Shown one piece after another: positions 26,841 through 34,159 of a stretch of 64,000 nucleotides of DNA. The position numbers were made by a program, and so were the translations under genes. Each line of letters begins with the position of its first letter. The first letter of the stretch is position 1. The DNA comes from a bacterium (GTDB taxonomy: Bacteria; Bdellovibrionota_B; Oligoflexia; Silvanigrellales; Silvanigrellaceae), in NCBI GenBank assembly GCA_009918675.1, contig RGDM01000011.1:20407-84406 (forward strand), read 5' to 3'. A model generated the notes under the pieces. The model saw nothing but the letters and a program-made list of their open reading frames with translations. It had not been told where the DNA came from and ran no database searches.

Positions 26841-26926
26841 AACAACCATTTTACATTTCCTTGTCCAGATTGTGCGCTTTGCCGCAATCATGCATGCTGT
26901 CCATCAGTTCGATAAGGGGCGCAAAG

Positions 26927-28471
26927 ATGAAAGACGGGAAACAAAGGATTTTCTTCATTCTAGGTGATCAGCTGAGTCTTGAACACCCTTTCGTGAAAAT
27001 GAAGCTCCACCCGGTCAATGATCTTGTATTGATGATTGAGTCTCTCCCCCGTGCAGATTGGCTGCCGTATCATCCGCAAAAATTACTTTACGTTTTTTCA
27101 TGCATGCGACGGTATGCACACGAGCTCAAAAAATCACATGCGGATCTTCCTTTTCATTATGTGAAAGGCTCGCAGAAAACATTTGCAGAGGTCATTGGCG
27201 AATTCGCTTCCACAGAAGTGCATGTTGTTGAGCCGAGCGAGCCCCGCACCCTGGAGTGGATGAAGGAGCAGCTGAGTGCAAAGATTGTTGTTCATAGCAA
27301 TTCGTTTTTTCTTGCCGATGATTCGATGTTGGCAGCAAAGCCCCCCTATTTGCTTGAAAGCTTCTATCGATCCATGCGGGTTAAATATGGCATTTTGATG
27401 GACAACGGCAAACCTGAAGGCGGACAATGGAACTTCGATGAAGAGAACCGTCTTCCACCTTCTGCTGAGCTTTGTAAAAATCCACCGCCCGACTTCCTTT
27501 CAGAAGATTGGTTTGATGATGTTGACCTCGATATTTATCGAGATGTTGAAGCTATGCTGCGCGCGCATTTGCCAAACGATCGATTCGGACGTTTCAAGCG
27601 TCCAACGCTTCCAACAAACGCCGCTTCTGCAGCGAAATACTTGAAGCAGTTTATTGCCCTCAGACTTGAAAAATTTGGTCCATATGAAGATGCGATGGTG
27701 GCAGAGTCTGCGGGGGTGTACCATTCTGGATTATCGGCTCTGATGAATTTACAAATCATCTCTCCGCAGGCCATCTTGCGGGCGATCACGTCTGCCCCAA
27801 AAAACATTCCAATTTCCTCCAAAGAGGGCTTCGTTCGTCAGATCGTTGGTTGGCGCGAGTTTGTCCGGCTTGTTTATCTTCGCCATCGTCCTGAGTATGC
27901 TTCGACTAATTTTTTTGCCTTCAAAGAGAATCTGCCCCCACTGTACTGGGGCGCTCCGACACAGATGAATTGTCTTTCAACTGTGATTCAGCAGGTTCAT
28001 GAACACGCCTATTCGCACCACATCACCCGGCTGATGGTGTTGGGCAATTTCGCACTTCTCACCCATACTGAACCCCAACAAATTAACAGTTGGTTTTGGT
28101 CTGTTTACTTAGATGCGTACGAGTGGGTTGTGACACCTAATGTTTTGGGAATGAGTCAGTTTGCCGATGGTGGAGTGTTTGCAACAAAGCCCTATGTTTC
28201 GGGGGCGAATTATATCAAAAAAATGAGCAATTATTGCAAAGGTTGTGCTTATGATCCAAAAAAAACCATTGGAGAGGATGCTTGTCCGTTCAACGCGCTG
28301 TATTGGGATTTTATTGATGTAACGCAAAGAACTCAGGCGCATCGAGCATCATTTGCGCGCCGCATGGGAATGATGTGGAGCGTTTGGAAGAAAAAATCGG
28401 ACGAAGAGCAGCAGGCAATTCGGAGGCAAGCAGAGCTCATTCGGACGCGAGTTCAGAAAGCGGAAGTCTGA
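26927..28471 (+). CDS. phrB: Iron-sulfur bacterial cryptochrome / (6-4) photolyase (FeS-BCP, CryPro)
   Basis: Light-driven DNA repair flavoprotein of 514 residues, COG3046 type. The N-terminal alpha/beta domain begins IFFILGDQLSLEHPF, and the helical FAD domain includes FVRQIVGWREFVRL, HHITRLMVLGNFALL and EWVVTPNVLGMSQFADGG. Four cysteines fit the [4Fe-4S] site: Cys349, Cys437, Cys440 and Cys453 (YCKGC, DACPFN). Agrobacterium PhrB uses 350, 438, 441 and 454, so both spacing and numbering agree and support the start. ATG 26927 has AAGGGG 8 bases before it. The frame is open back to 26333, but that part is antisense to the KGG gene. Confidence 0.93.
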   Translation: MKDGKQRIFFILGDQLSLEHPFVKMKLHPVNDLVLMIESLPRADWLPYHPQKLLYVFSCMRRYAHELKKSHADLPFHYVKGSQKTFAEVIGEFASTEVHVVEPSEPRTLEWMKEQLSAKIVVHSNSFFLADDSMLAAKPPYLLESFYRSMRVKYGILMDNGKPEGGQWNFDEENRLPPSAELCKNPPPDFLSEDWFDDVDLDIYRDVEAMLRAHLPNDRFGRFKRPTLPTNAASAAKYLKQFIALRLEKFGPYEDAMVAESAGVYHSGLSALMNLQIISPQAILRAITSAPKNIPISSKEGFVRQIVGWREFVRLVYLRHRPEYASTNFFAFKENLPPLYWGAPTQMNCLSTVIQQVHEHAYSHHITRLMVLGNFALLTHTEPQQINSWFWSVYLDAYEWVVTPNVLGMSQFADGGVFATKPYVSGANYIKKMSNYCKGCAYDPKKTIGEDACPFNALYWDFIDVTQRTQAHRASFARRMGMMWSVWKKKSDEEQQAIRRQAELIRTRVQKAEV

Positions 28472-28474
28472 AAT

Positions 28475-28720
28475 CTAAACGTCGCGGCGCAAGATCCGCC
28501 GGTCACTGCTTTCGCCCACAACCGCTTTGCATTTTCGGCACACAAATTTTACGCGCACAGGCTCGGTCGTGACTCCAAACAAGACCCAGAACCATCCCCA
28601 GCCTGTGTATTCTCCTACCTGGCTCACCATATGGCTTATGTAGGTATTGCCGCAGCTACAGGGGCTTTGCTTTTCGACGGTGATGACCTTGAGGAGCTCT
28701 TCTTCGTGGTTAGTGGACAA
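28475..28720 (-). CDS. Small zinc-ribbon-like protein, TTG start
   Basis: An 81-residue protein. Two cysteine pairs, CSCG at about residue 21 and CRKC at about 61, suggest a zinc ribbon, with an aromatic stretch between them (YTGWGWFWVLFGV). The proposed start is TTG 28720, with GGGGA 9 bases upstream. An in-frame TGA lies about 20 bases before it. The first 85 bases overlap the end of the gene at 28636-28872 in another frame. Codons in the overlap look more natural in this frame than in the other, so the two could be one gene split by a frameshift. The gene converges on the photolyase stop with three bases between. Confidence 0.5.
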   Translation of the reverse strand: MSTNHEEELLKVITVEKQSPCSCGNTYISHMVSQVGEYTGWGWFWVLFGVTTEPVRVKFVCRKCKAVVGESSDRRILRRDV

Positions 28721-28872
28721 TGTGCAATCCCCGGATCAATGGCCGACGGAACATCTCGCCGATTGATTGGAGGTAATTTCTCCAGGGAATCGGGCCCAGG
28801 TGTCTCATCGTCGGTGAAATGTTCACGCTTTTTCCGCTTCCGACTGGCGACCTTGCGTGGTTTCTTTCGCAT
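28636..28872 (-). CDS. Small basic hypothetical protein overlapping the zinc-ribbon gene
   Basis: A 78-residue protein with a very basic N-terminus (MRKKPRKVASRKRKKREHF). It has an excellent ribosome site: GGGGAG 7 bases before ATG 28872. Its last 28 residues (Ser-, Lys- and Ala-rich) are read from the DNA that encodes the N-terminus of the zinc-ribbon protein and look like out-of-frame translation. It may be a true overlapping gene, or the 5' half of a protein of about 130 residues interrupted by a -1 shift. A basic tail plus a zinc ribbon would suit a nucleic-acid binder, but that is inference. Confidence 0.5.
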   Translation of the reverse strand: MRKKPRKVASRKRKKREHFTDDETPGPDSLEKLPPINRRDVPSAIDPGIAHCPLTTKKSSSRSSPSKSKAPVAAAIPT

Positions 28873-28945
28873 TGCTAACTCCCCAACTCGTGAAAAGCGT
28901 TTGTCGCGCTTATCAAAGAGACTCAACACAGTCGTGACATACGAC

Positions 28946-28990
28946 ACGGCAGGGATGCAATCCCCTTACGGAATCGCATATCCCTGCCGT
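28946..28990. repeat. Inverted repeat between 28872 and 29022 genes
   Basis: ACGGCAGGGAT (28946-28956) and ATCCCTGCCGT (28980-28990) form a perfect 11-base stem around a 23-base loop. No T-run follows on either strand, so it is not a classic intrinsic terminator. It may end the exonuclease-like gene transcript by another route or be an operator for the small genes downstream. Confidence 0.5.
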
Positions 28991-29021
28991 ATCAGCAAGC
29001 GAGGCTTAGCTCAGTGCGTTT

Positions 29022-30329
29022 TTACTTGCTTGTTTTGCAACGGCCCGCGAGCTTGAAGGTCGCAACCAAAGGCAGGTGATCTGAGTAACCGGTGCCTGTG
29101 AAGCGAACGCCATTGCTGCCTTTTGACATGCCCCAGCGCTTTGGCGTGCGGCCGTCGCTTTGCATCAATTTTTCTGCAGCTTCTCCGCCGTTGTGACCCA
29201 CAACCTGGAAAGAACCTTCGACCAAATCAATTCCTTTGCCATCGAACAAGCTTGCAGAGGTCAACATATGGTCAATGCACTGAAGCTGGCCGTTGTACAT
29301 GTACGAGCAGCGTTCAGCTGCTGGCAATTCAAACCACAGATTGTACATCTGTGGATCGCTTGAATCGCGTTTCATGGAATCTTTATCGTCGGTCGACAAC
29401 ATTCCGTTTTGAAGAGGTTCTTCGTCGTAATACGAGTTGAAGTCACCCATCACCAGCATGTCGAGTCCAGGCGTCTTTTGCATTTGAACGTCAACGTCAT
29501 TTTTGATGAGCTTTGCGACTGCCAGGCGCATTGCATCGCCTGCGCCAGGACCACCGCGGCGGCTCTTCCAATGTGAAGCGTAAAGACGCAAGGGAGTGCC
29601 TTGCACGTCGATTGTCACCACTTGCGGATCGCGAGCGGAAGAATTCAAACTGTCAACCGTCTCATTGTTTGGACCGACATCATTCACTTGATCGTTTGTC
29701 ATAGAGAAGTCGAGTCGTTCATTTTTCGAAATTGGGAACTTGCTGACCACCGCTGATGTTACAGCAACTGGATTGTTTGGGTTTTGCTGGCCCAGCGCAA
29801 AAAACTTGTAGCCCAGCGCTTCCAAGTGGGGCTTCAGAAGCTCGAGCGTGCGGCTCGTGTTGTTCGCACTTTCGTGTTCTTCCATTGCAACAATGTCGGG
29901 CGCGCCCGCCATGCGGATTGCGTCTGCTATGCGCTGAGCTTTCACATTGTACATTTGATCGGAATACCAGTTCGAGCCGCCATTTTTGTATTCGTTGTAC
30001 GTGTTGGCGCCAGAGTTATTTGCGTTGTCGTCCCAGAAATTCTCAACGTTATAAGTTGCGACAGTAAAAGAGCTCCCAGGAGCGCAATAGCGCAACGATG
30101 ACGTCACGAGATCGTTGGAAGGAGTTGCTTGCCCAAGAGCGCCGCCTGATGACGCCGATGGTGCGGAAGGTTGAGCCGGGACATTTTGCCGTGGCGGTTG
30201 ACTTGATCCAGCGCCAGAGCGGTGTCTTGCGAGCGCAGGAGTTGCAACAAAGAGAACAGCAGAGCCGAAGAGAACCGAGAGAGAAGAACTACGAACTCGG
30301 GACAGGGAATTGGATCGCCATGAGCACAT
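29022..30329 (-). CDS. Secreted endonuclease/exonuclease/phosphatase family protein
   Basis: Exported metal-dependent phosphoesterase, 435 residues. Signal peptide: basic start, then SLSVLFGSAVLFVATPALA with likely cleavage after ALA. A Ser/Pro/Ala-rich spacer (to about residue 70) precedes the catalytic domain. EEP motifs are all present: VATYNVENFWDDN, DIVAMEEHE, DFNSYYDEEP, VVGHNGGE and GYSDHLPLVATF. It most likely acts as an extracellular DNase or nuclease; phospholipase activity is possible in this fold. ATG 30329 has GGAGG 6 bases upstream, which rules out the longer frame. No type II signal beyond the Sec peptide can be seen. Confidence 0.82.
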   Translation of the reverse strand: MCSWRSNSLSRVRSSSLSVLFGSAVLFVATPALARHRSGAGSSQPPRQNVPAQPSAPSASSGGALGQATPSNDLVTSSLRYCAPGSSFTVATYNVENFWDDNANNSGANTYNEYKNGGSNWYSDQMYNVKAQRIADAIRMAGAPDIVAMEEHESANNTSRTLELLKPHLEALGYKFFALGQQNPNNPVAVTSAVVSKFPISKNERLDFSMTNDQVNDVGPNNETVDSLNSSARDPQVVTIDVQGTPLRLYASHWKSRRGGPGAGDAMRLAVAKLIKNDVDVQMQKTPGLDMLVMGDFNSYYDEEPLQNGMLSTDDKDSMKRDSSDPQMYNLWFELPAAERCSYMYNGQLQCIDHMLTSASLFDGKGIDLVEGSFQVVGHNGGEAAEKLMQSDGRTPKRWGMSKGSNGVRFTGTGYSDHLPLVATFKLAGRCKTSK

Positions 30330-30498
30330 GCGGAACCTCCGGTCTGTCGAAAATTGCGTGTCAAGACGACACCTCAATCGAGACGGAGGGCTAGCAAAGC
30401 CCATAAATGCAGTCAATAGGGTAATTTTGACGAATTTATGGCAATTTTTAACAAGAAGAAATGCTTGGTTCTTTTAGATTTCTTGCGGGTTCCAGAGA

Positions 30499-31077
30499 TC
30501 ATTTTTGGGGTTGTGGCTGACCCTGACCAGGCATCATGGGCATGTTTCTCATGCGCACTCCGGCCCAGAAAGGAATGCCATCTTTGTCGCGCAGGCTGAA
30601 AACCTGCTCTCCCTTTGTGAGTTGTGATGCAATCACAAAAGCGGAAGCACCTTCACCAATCAACCGACCAACAACAGTAATTTGATCGCCATTGAGCAAA
30701 GAAAACCCTTGTTGCTGGATATACCAAGCAGGACCAAGATGAACAACGTAACGCTTGCTATCGACGCGAAGAATGATTTGTGAGCCTTGCATCATGTGTG
30801 GTTGAGGAATCACCGAACCCGATTCGATCACCACTCCTTGCAAGGAAACTTCGCTGCCTTGAAAATAAAGTCGACCATATGCGGACGAATGATGCCATCC
30901 GCCCAGCATCGGCATTTGCATCATTTGCATCGGCATGGCCGTTGAAGGAGCAGGATTTTGCGCAGAACTTTGTACAGTTGAGGCAATTGGAGTTGCGGTT
31001 GAAGCACACGAGGTGTGGGTTATGAGCGAGAGCAAAGATGTGCAGGTTGCAATAACGAAATTGTTTGGTGTGCACAT
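30499..31077 (-). CDS. Putative lipoprotein with OB-fold-like domain
   Basis: A 192-residue exported protein. The N-terminal signal ends near THTSCAS, a plausible lipobox. A Met/Pro/Gln-rich spacer follows (PMQMMQMPMLGG), then about 110 residues of beta-rich sequence (SLQGVVIESGSVIPQPHMM, IILRVDSKRYVVHLGPAWY, GDQITVVGRLIGEGASAFV) that reads like an OB-fold. The tail is Met/Pro/Gln-rich. The Met clusters at both ends could bind copper; that is a guess. Start: GAGGTG 5 bases before ATG 31077. It lies 23 bases after hsp20 on the same strand and may share its induction. Confidence 0.6.
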   Translation of the reverse strand: MCTPNNFVIATCTSLLSLITHTSCASTATPIASTVQSSAQNPAPSTAMPMQMMQMPMLGGWHHSSAYGRLYFQGSEVSLQGVVIESGSVIPQPHMMQGSQIILRVDSKRYVVHLGPAWYIQQQGFSLLNGDQITVVGRLIGEGASAFVIASQLTKGEQVFSLRDKDGIPFWAGVRMRNMPMMPGQGQPQPQK

Positions 31078-31100
31078 AAAACACCTCGTGTGTCTTTCAA

Positions 31101-31646
31101 TTATGCAGATTTCTTGTGTTCAGACTTCCCTTCTACTTTTACCTCTCCGGAACTTGTTCCAGATTCCAAAATATTGATCTTTCTTCGTTGCGGTTGACCT
31201 GATTTTGCGATGGTCAGCGACAAAACTCCTGAATCGAAATTAGCCTGCACTTTATCGAGATTCATATTTTCGGGCAGCGGTAAGTGCCGTTCAAATGCAC
31301 CGACCCGACGCTCGTGATAATGAGTGCCGCCCTTTTCTTCTTTCCGTTCGCTTTTGCGCTCGCCCGACACCACCAGCGTATTGCCTTTGAGCTCAACGTT
31401 GATGTCTTTTGCATGCATACCTGGAAGATCCAAACAGATGAGGAAATCATTGTCGCGTTCAACGATATCGCAAGCGGGCTCGTAGCCGTGCAGAGCAGTT
31501 TCGCGCAAGCCAACATCTGAAGTAAATTCGTTCATGAAATCTTCAAACAACCGGTCCATTCTGCGGAAAAAATTGGTGGTGATAGGTGCGTTCCAAAGGC
31601 GCGAGGGAGAAAGACTACGATTTCTCCAGACGTCAATATTGCTCAT
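31101..31646 (-). CDS. Small heat-shock protein, Hsp20/alpha-crystallin family
   Basis: ATP-independent chaperone that holds unfolding proteins, 181 residues. The N-terminal arm contains FFRRMDRLFEDFMNEF, and the alpha-crystallin domain (about 55-150) has PACDIVERDNDFLICLDLPG, INVELKGNTLVVSGERK, the RRVGAFERHLPLPENM segment and the FDSGVLSLTIAK strand. The C-terminus is Lys/Glu-rich and lacks a clear IxI tail motif. ATG 31646 has AGGAGG 8 bases upstream. The A/T-rich DNA upstream holds a TACAAT on the coding strand (31737-31742) but no matching -35. Confidence 0.92.
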   Translation of the reverse strand: MSNIDVWRNRSLSPSRLWNAPITTNFFRRMDRLFEDFMNEFTSDVGLRETALHGYEPACDIVERDNDFLICLDLPGMHAKDINVELKGNTLVVSGERKSERKEEKGGTHYHERRVGAFERHLPLPENMNLDKVQANFDSGVLSLTIAKSGQPQRRKINILESGTSSGEVKVEGKSEHKKSA

Positions 31647-31770
31647 TGTTTGTCCTCCTGAGTGGTTGAAACTCAGAGCGGACAATAGAGTGAGGAGTTC
31701 GTGGTGGCGAGGTGAGCGGGGTGATTCCTGGGTAAGATTGTACTGCTCAACAAAGCGATAACTTATTCAA

Positions 31771-32589
31771 TTAAGTGAGTTCAGGCCAAAGAATTTTTGC
31801 ACCTAATTCCCGCGCCCGGTGTGCGATTGGGTCGTCTGGCAATGCCGTCAGAACTTCAATTCCATCACCGATCAAAGCAATTGTGTGTTCAAACTGAGCG
31901 CTTGGCTTGCCGTCAGGAGTGACAGCAGTCCAGCCATCTTTAAGCATCTTGCTGCGCCAATCACCGCCGTTGATCATGGGTTCAATTGTAAAGCACATCC
32001 CGCGCACGAGTTTGACTCCCGTGCCTGGTCGACCATAGTGGGTGATTGCAGGTTCTTCATGAAAAATTTTGCCAATTCCGTGGCCAACAAAGTCGCGCAC
32101 CACAGTGCAGCCGCGAGCCTCAGCATAAGATTGGATTGCATGTCCAATATCGCCCACACGCACACCATGTGAACAAACTGCCATTGCACGCGCCAAAGAT
32201 TCACTTGAAGTTTCGGTGACTAACCGGCGTTCTTCGGAGATGTTCTCGCCCACGTAAAAAGTTCTTGAGGTGTCTCCGAAGTATCCATCGAGAGTCACGG
32301 TGACGTCAATGTTGATAATGTCGCCGTCATTAAGTTTAACGTCAGGATTCGGAATGCCATGGCAAATGACGTCATTAATGCTTGTGCAGACAGACTTAGG
32401 AAAGCCACGGTAATTGAGCGGGCTTGGATATGCACCATGAGCGACGATGTAATCGTGAACGATTGTGTTGATTTCCTCGGTCGAAATTCCGGCCTTTACA
32501 AATGCGCCAACGTGGCGAAGCGTTTCGGCGGCAAGGCGACCAGCCGCACGCATCATTTGAATGTCATCTGCAGATTTAAGCTTAGCCAC
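31771..32589 (-). CDS. map: Methionine aminopeptidase, type I
   Basis: Removes the initiator methionine from new proteins; cytoplasmic, dinuclear metal enzyme, 272 residues. The metal ligands sit in IDVTVTLDGYFGDTSRTF (two Asp), GHGIGKIFHEEP (His), FTIEPMINGG (Glu) and QFEHTIALI (Glu). There is no N-terminal zinc-finger extension. The start is GTG 32589 with GGGAG 9 bases upstream, and it lies four bases after the fabD stop, so the two are co-transcribed and probably coupled. Confidence 0.95.
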   Translation of the reverse strand: MAKLKSADDIQMMRAAGRLAAETLRHVGAFVKAGISTEEINTIVHDYIVAHGAYPSPLNYRGFPKSVCTSINDVICHGIPNPDVKLNDGDIINIDVTVTLDGYFGDTSRTFYVGENISEERRLVTETSSESLARAMAVCSHGVRVGDIGHAIQSYAEARGCTVVRDFVGHGIGKIFHEEPAITHYGRPGTGVKLVRGMCFTIEPMINGGDWRSKMLKDGWTAVTPDGKPSAQFEHTIALIGDGIEVLTALPDDPIAHRARELGAKILWPELT

Positions 32590-32593
32590 GCTC

Positions 32594-33547
32594 TTATGCT
32601 CCCAGTGCGGCGAGGATATTCTTCATCGATTCAGAGTCGTGTGTACCTGCACTGATGGCATTGTCGAGCGTTTTTTTCACAAGCCCTTGGAGCACCGCAC
32701 CTGTACCAACCTCGAGCCAAAGAGAGGGTTGTTCGGCCGAGGCAATGCCATCGAGGGTTTGAGTCCAGAGAACAGCACTGGCGATTTGTTTGACCAACTG
32801 TGTGCGTGAGTATTTGCTTTCGCTGTATTTGAGCGCATCGACGTTTGCATACAAAGGTGTCAGCAATGCCTTGAGCGACACCTGCTCCAGGTACTGTTCC
32901 ATTTCTTTCGCAGCGGGCTGCATCAAACTCGAATGGAAGGGTGCGCTCACTGATAGAGGTATTCCGCGACCGAGTTTTTCTGCAGAAATTCGGCTCACTG
33001 CAGCATCGACAGCGGCTTTGTGGCCGCTGATGACCACCTGCGAGCGTGAATTGAAGTTAACGGGTTCAACGCACGCTTGTTCGGTACTCAGCTCTTTGCA
33101 AAGCGCGACAACCTTTTCAACCTGGCTTCCAACGTAGGCAGCCATTCCGCCAACTCCGAGCGGAACTGCACGTTGCATGGCTTGTCCACGGAAGCGAACA
33201 GCCTTCAGTGCATCTGAAAATTGAAGCGCACCGGCACAGACCAAGGCGGAGTACTCTCCAAGGCTATGCCCTGCAACAGCCTGGACCGCTTTAAGATTGG
33301 CTCTTTTAGCCAGCACGCGATGAGCCGCAACGCTGCTCGCCAGCAGCGCCGGCTGGGTATATTCTGTCAAATTGAGTTGCTGTTGGGGGTCTTCAAAGCA
33401 AAGACGTTCCATGCTGAATCCGAGAGCATCCGATGCCTCGGCAAGAGTCTCCCGGTATTCCGAAAAGTTTTCGGATAAATCGCGGCCCATGCCGACAGTT
33501 TGGCTGCCTTGGCCCGGAAAAAGCATGACAATACGTGATACATCCAT
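32594..33547 (-). CDS. fabD: Malonyl-CoA:acyl-carrier-protein transacylase
   Basis: Loads malonyl units onto ACP for fatty acid synthesis; 317 residues. FPGQGSQTVGMG marks the N-terminus and GHSLGEYSAL holds the nucleophilic Ser. The arginine and histidine of the active site are in FRGQAMQRA and SAPFHSSLMQPAA, and FNSRSQVVISG is also conserved. ATG 33547 has GGGGGAG 6 bases upstream; the frame is open to 33610 but would overlap the divergent Nudix gene. Other fab genes are not adjacent in this window; map follows immediately. Confidence 0.94.
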   Translation of the reverse strand: MDVSRIVMLFPGQGSQTVGMGRDLSENFSEYRETLAEASDALGFSMERLCFEDPQQQLNLTEYTQPALLASSVAAHRVLAKRANLKAVQAVAGHSLGEYSALVCAGALQFSDALKAVRFRGQAMQRAVPLGVGGMAAYVGSQVEKVVALCKELSTEQACVEPVNFNSRSQVVISGHKAAVDAAVSRISAEKLGRGIPLSVSAPFHSSLMQPAAKEMEQYLEQVSLKALLTPLYANVDALKYSESKYSRTQLVKQIASAVLWTQTLDGIASAEQPSLWLEVGTGAVLQGLVKKTLDNAISAGTHDSESMKNILAALGA

Positions 33548-33586
33548 GACAACTCCCCCTCTTTTGTAAGATTTTAGGTGTAGCGC

Positions 33587-34105
33587 ATGACTTATACGGA
33601 ACAGCAGCACGTGAGCAAGAGTCTCGGGAGTTTACCGCGGCGTCTGCGCATGTGGGTTGTGCGTTTGTGGTTGAAAACCTTTGGCCCGCGCTGGACAGTT
33701 GGGGTGCTGTGTATTCTTCGCGATTCCGAGGGGCGGGTGTGTCTCTTAAAGCATAAAGGACGAGTCAAGCCGTGGGGGTTGCCTGGTGGTCTGATCAAGT
33801 GGCCTGAGTTGCCTCAGGTTGGTTTGGTGCGGGAAATTTATGAAGAACTAGGGTGGTCTGCCACTGAGGTTTTGGGACAGACGCCATTTGTTCTCAGAAA
33901 TTCGCTCGTGAGCGAGAATTTTCCAATGCTAGAGCTTATCTTTGAAGCCAATCGGACGCTGAGTGCAGATGAATGTGCCGGTTGGGCTGTGCAAGCTTCG
34001 GAAATATCCGAATTTGCTTGGTTTCATGCAGATGAATTGGCCGCCCTGCAGGGAATCCTTGAGCGTCACCGAGCTCTTCTGTTGGATGTGTTGCGTCGCA
34101 CCTGA
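33587..34105 (+). CDS. Nudix hydrolase
   Basis: A 172-residue Nudix protein. The box matches the consensus without insertion: GGLIKWPELPQVGLVREIYEELGW (given here by its key residues, G61, E67, R75-E76 and EE79-80 approximately). The segment before it (WTVGVLCILRDSEGRVCLLKH) is the usual first strand pair. The N-terminal 35 residues are basic and amphipathic (RRLRMWVVRLWLKTFGP) and may touch the membrane. The start lies only 39 bases from the divergent fabD start. Substrate unknown; it is followed by thrS after 54 bases. Confidence 0.78.
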   Translation: MTYTEQQHVSKSLGSLPRRLRMWVVRLWLKTFGPRWTVGVLCILRDSEGRVCLLKHKGRVKPWGLPGGLIKWPELPQVGLVREIYEELGWSATEVLGQTPFVLRNSLVSENFPMLELIFEANRTLSADECAGWAVQASEISEFAWFHADELAALQGILERHRALLLDVLRRT

Positions 34106-34159
34106 CGGTGTCATAAACAAATTGGATTCTGAAGTGTTCCAAGCCGGGAGGAAGTTATT

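Noticed and set aside
26333..26926. Open frame extending the photolyase gene upstream by 198 codons
   Set aside because: It is antisense to the KGG gene, whose repeats keep the opposite frame open. The ribosome site and cysteine numbering fit ATG 26927.
30401..30441. CCATAAAT/ATTTATGG inverted repeat upstream of the exported nuclease-like gene
   Set aside because: A/T-rich eight-base arms with a 25-base loop in an A/T-rich intergenic region; expected by chance, with no clear promoter placed around it.
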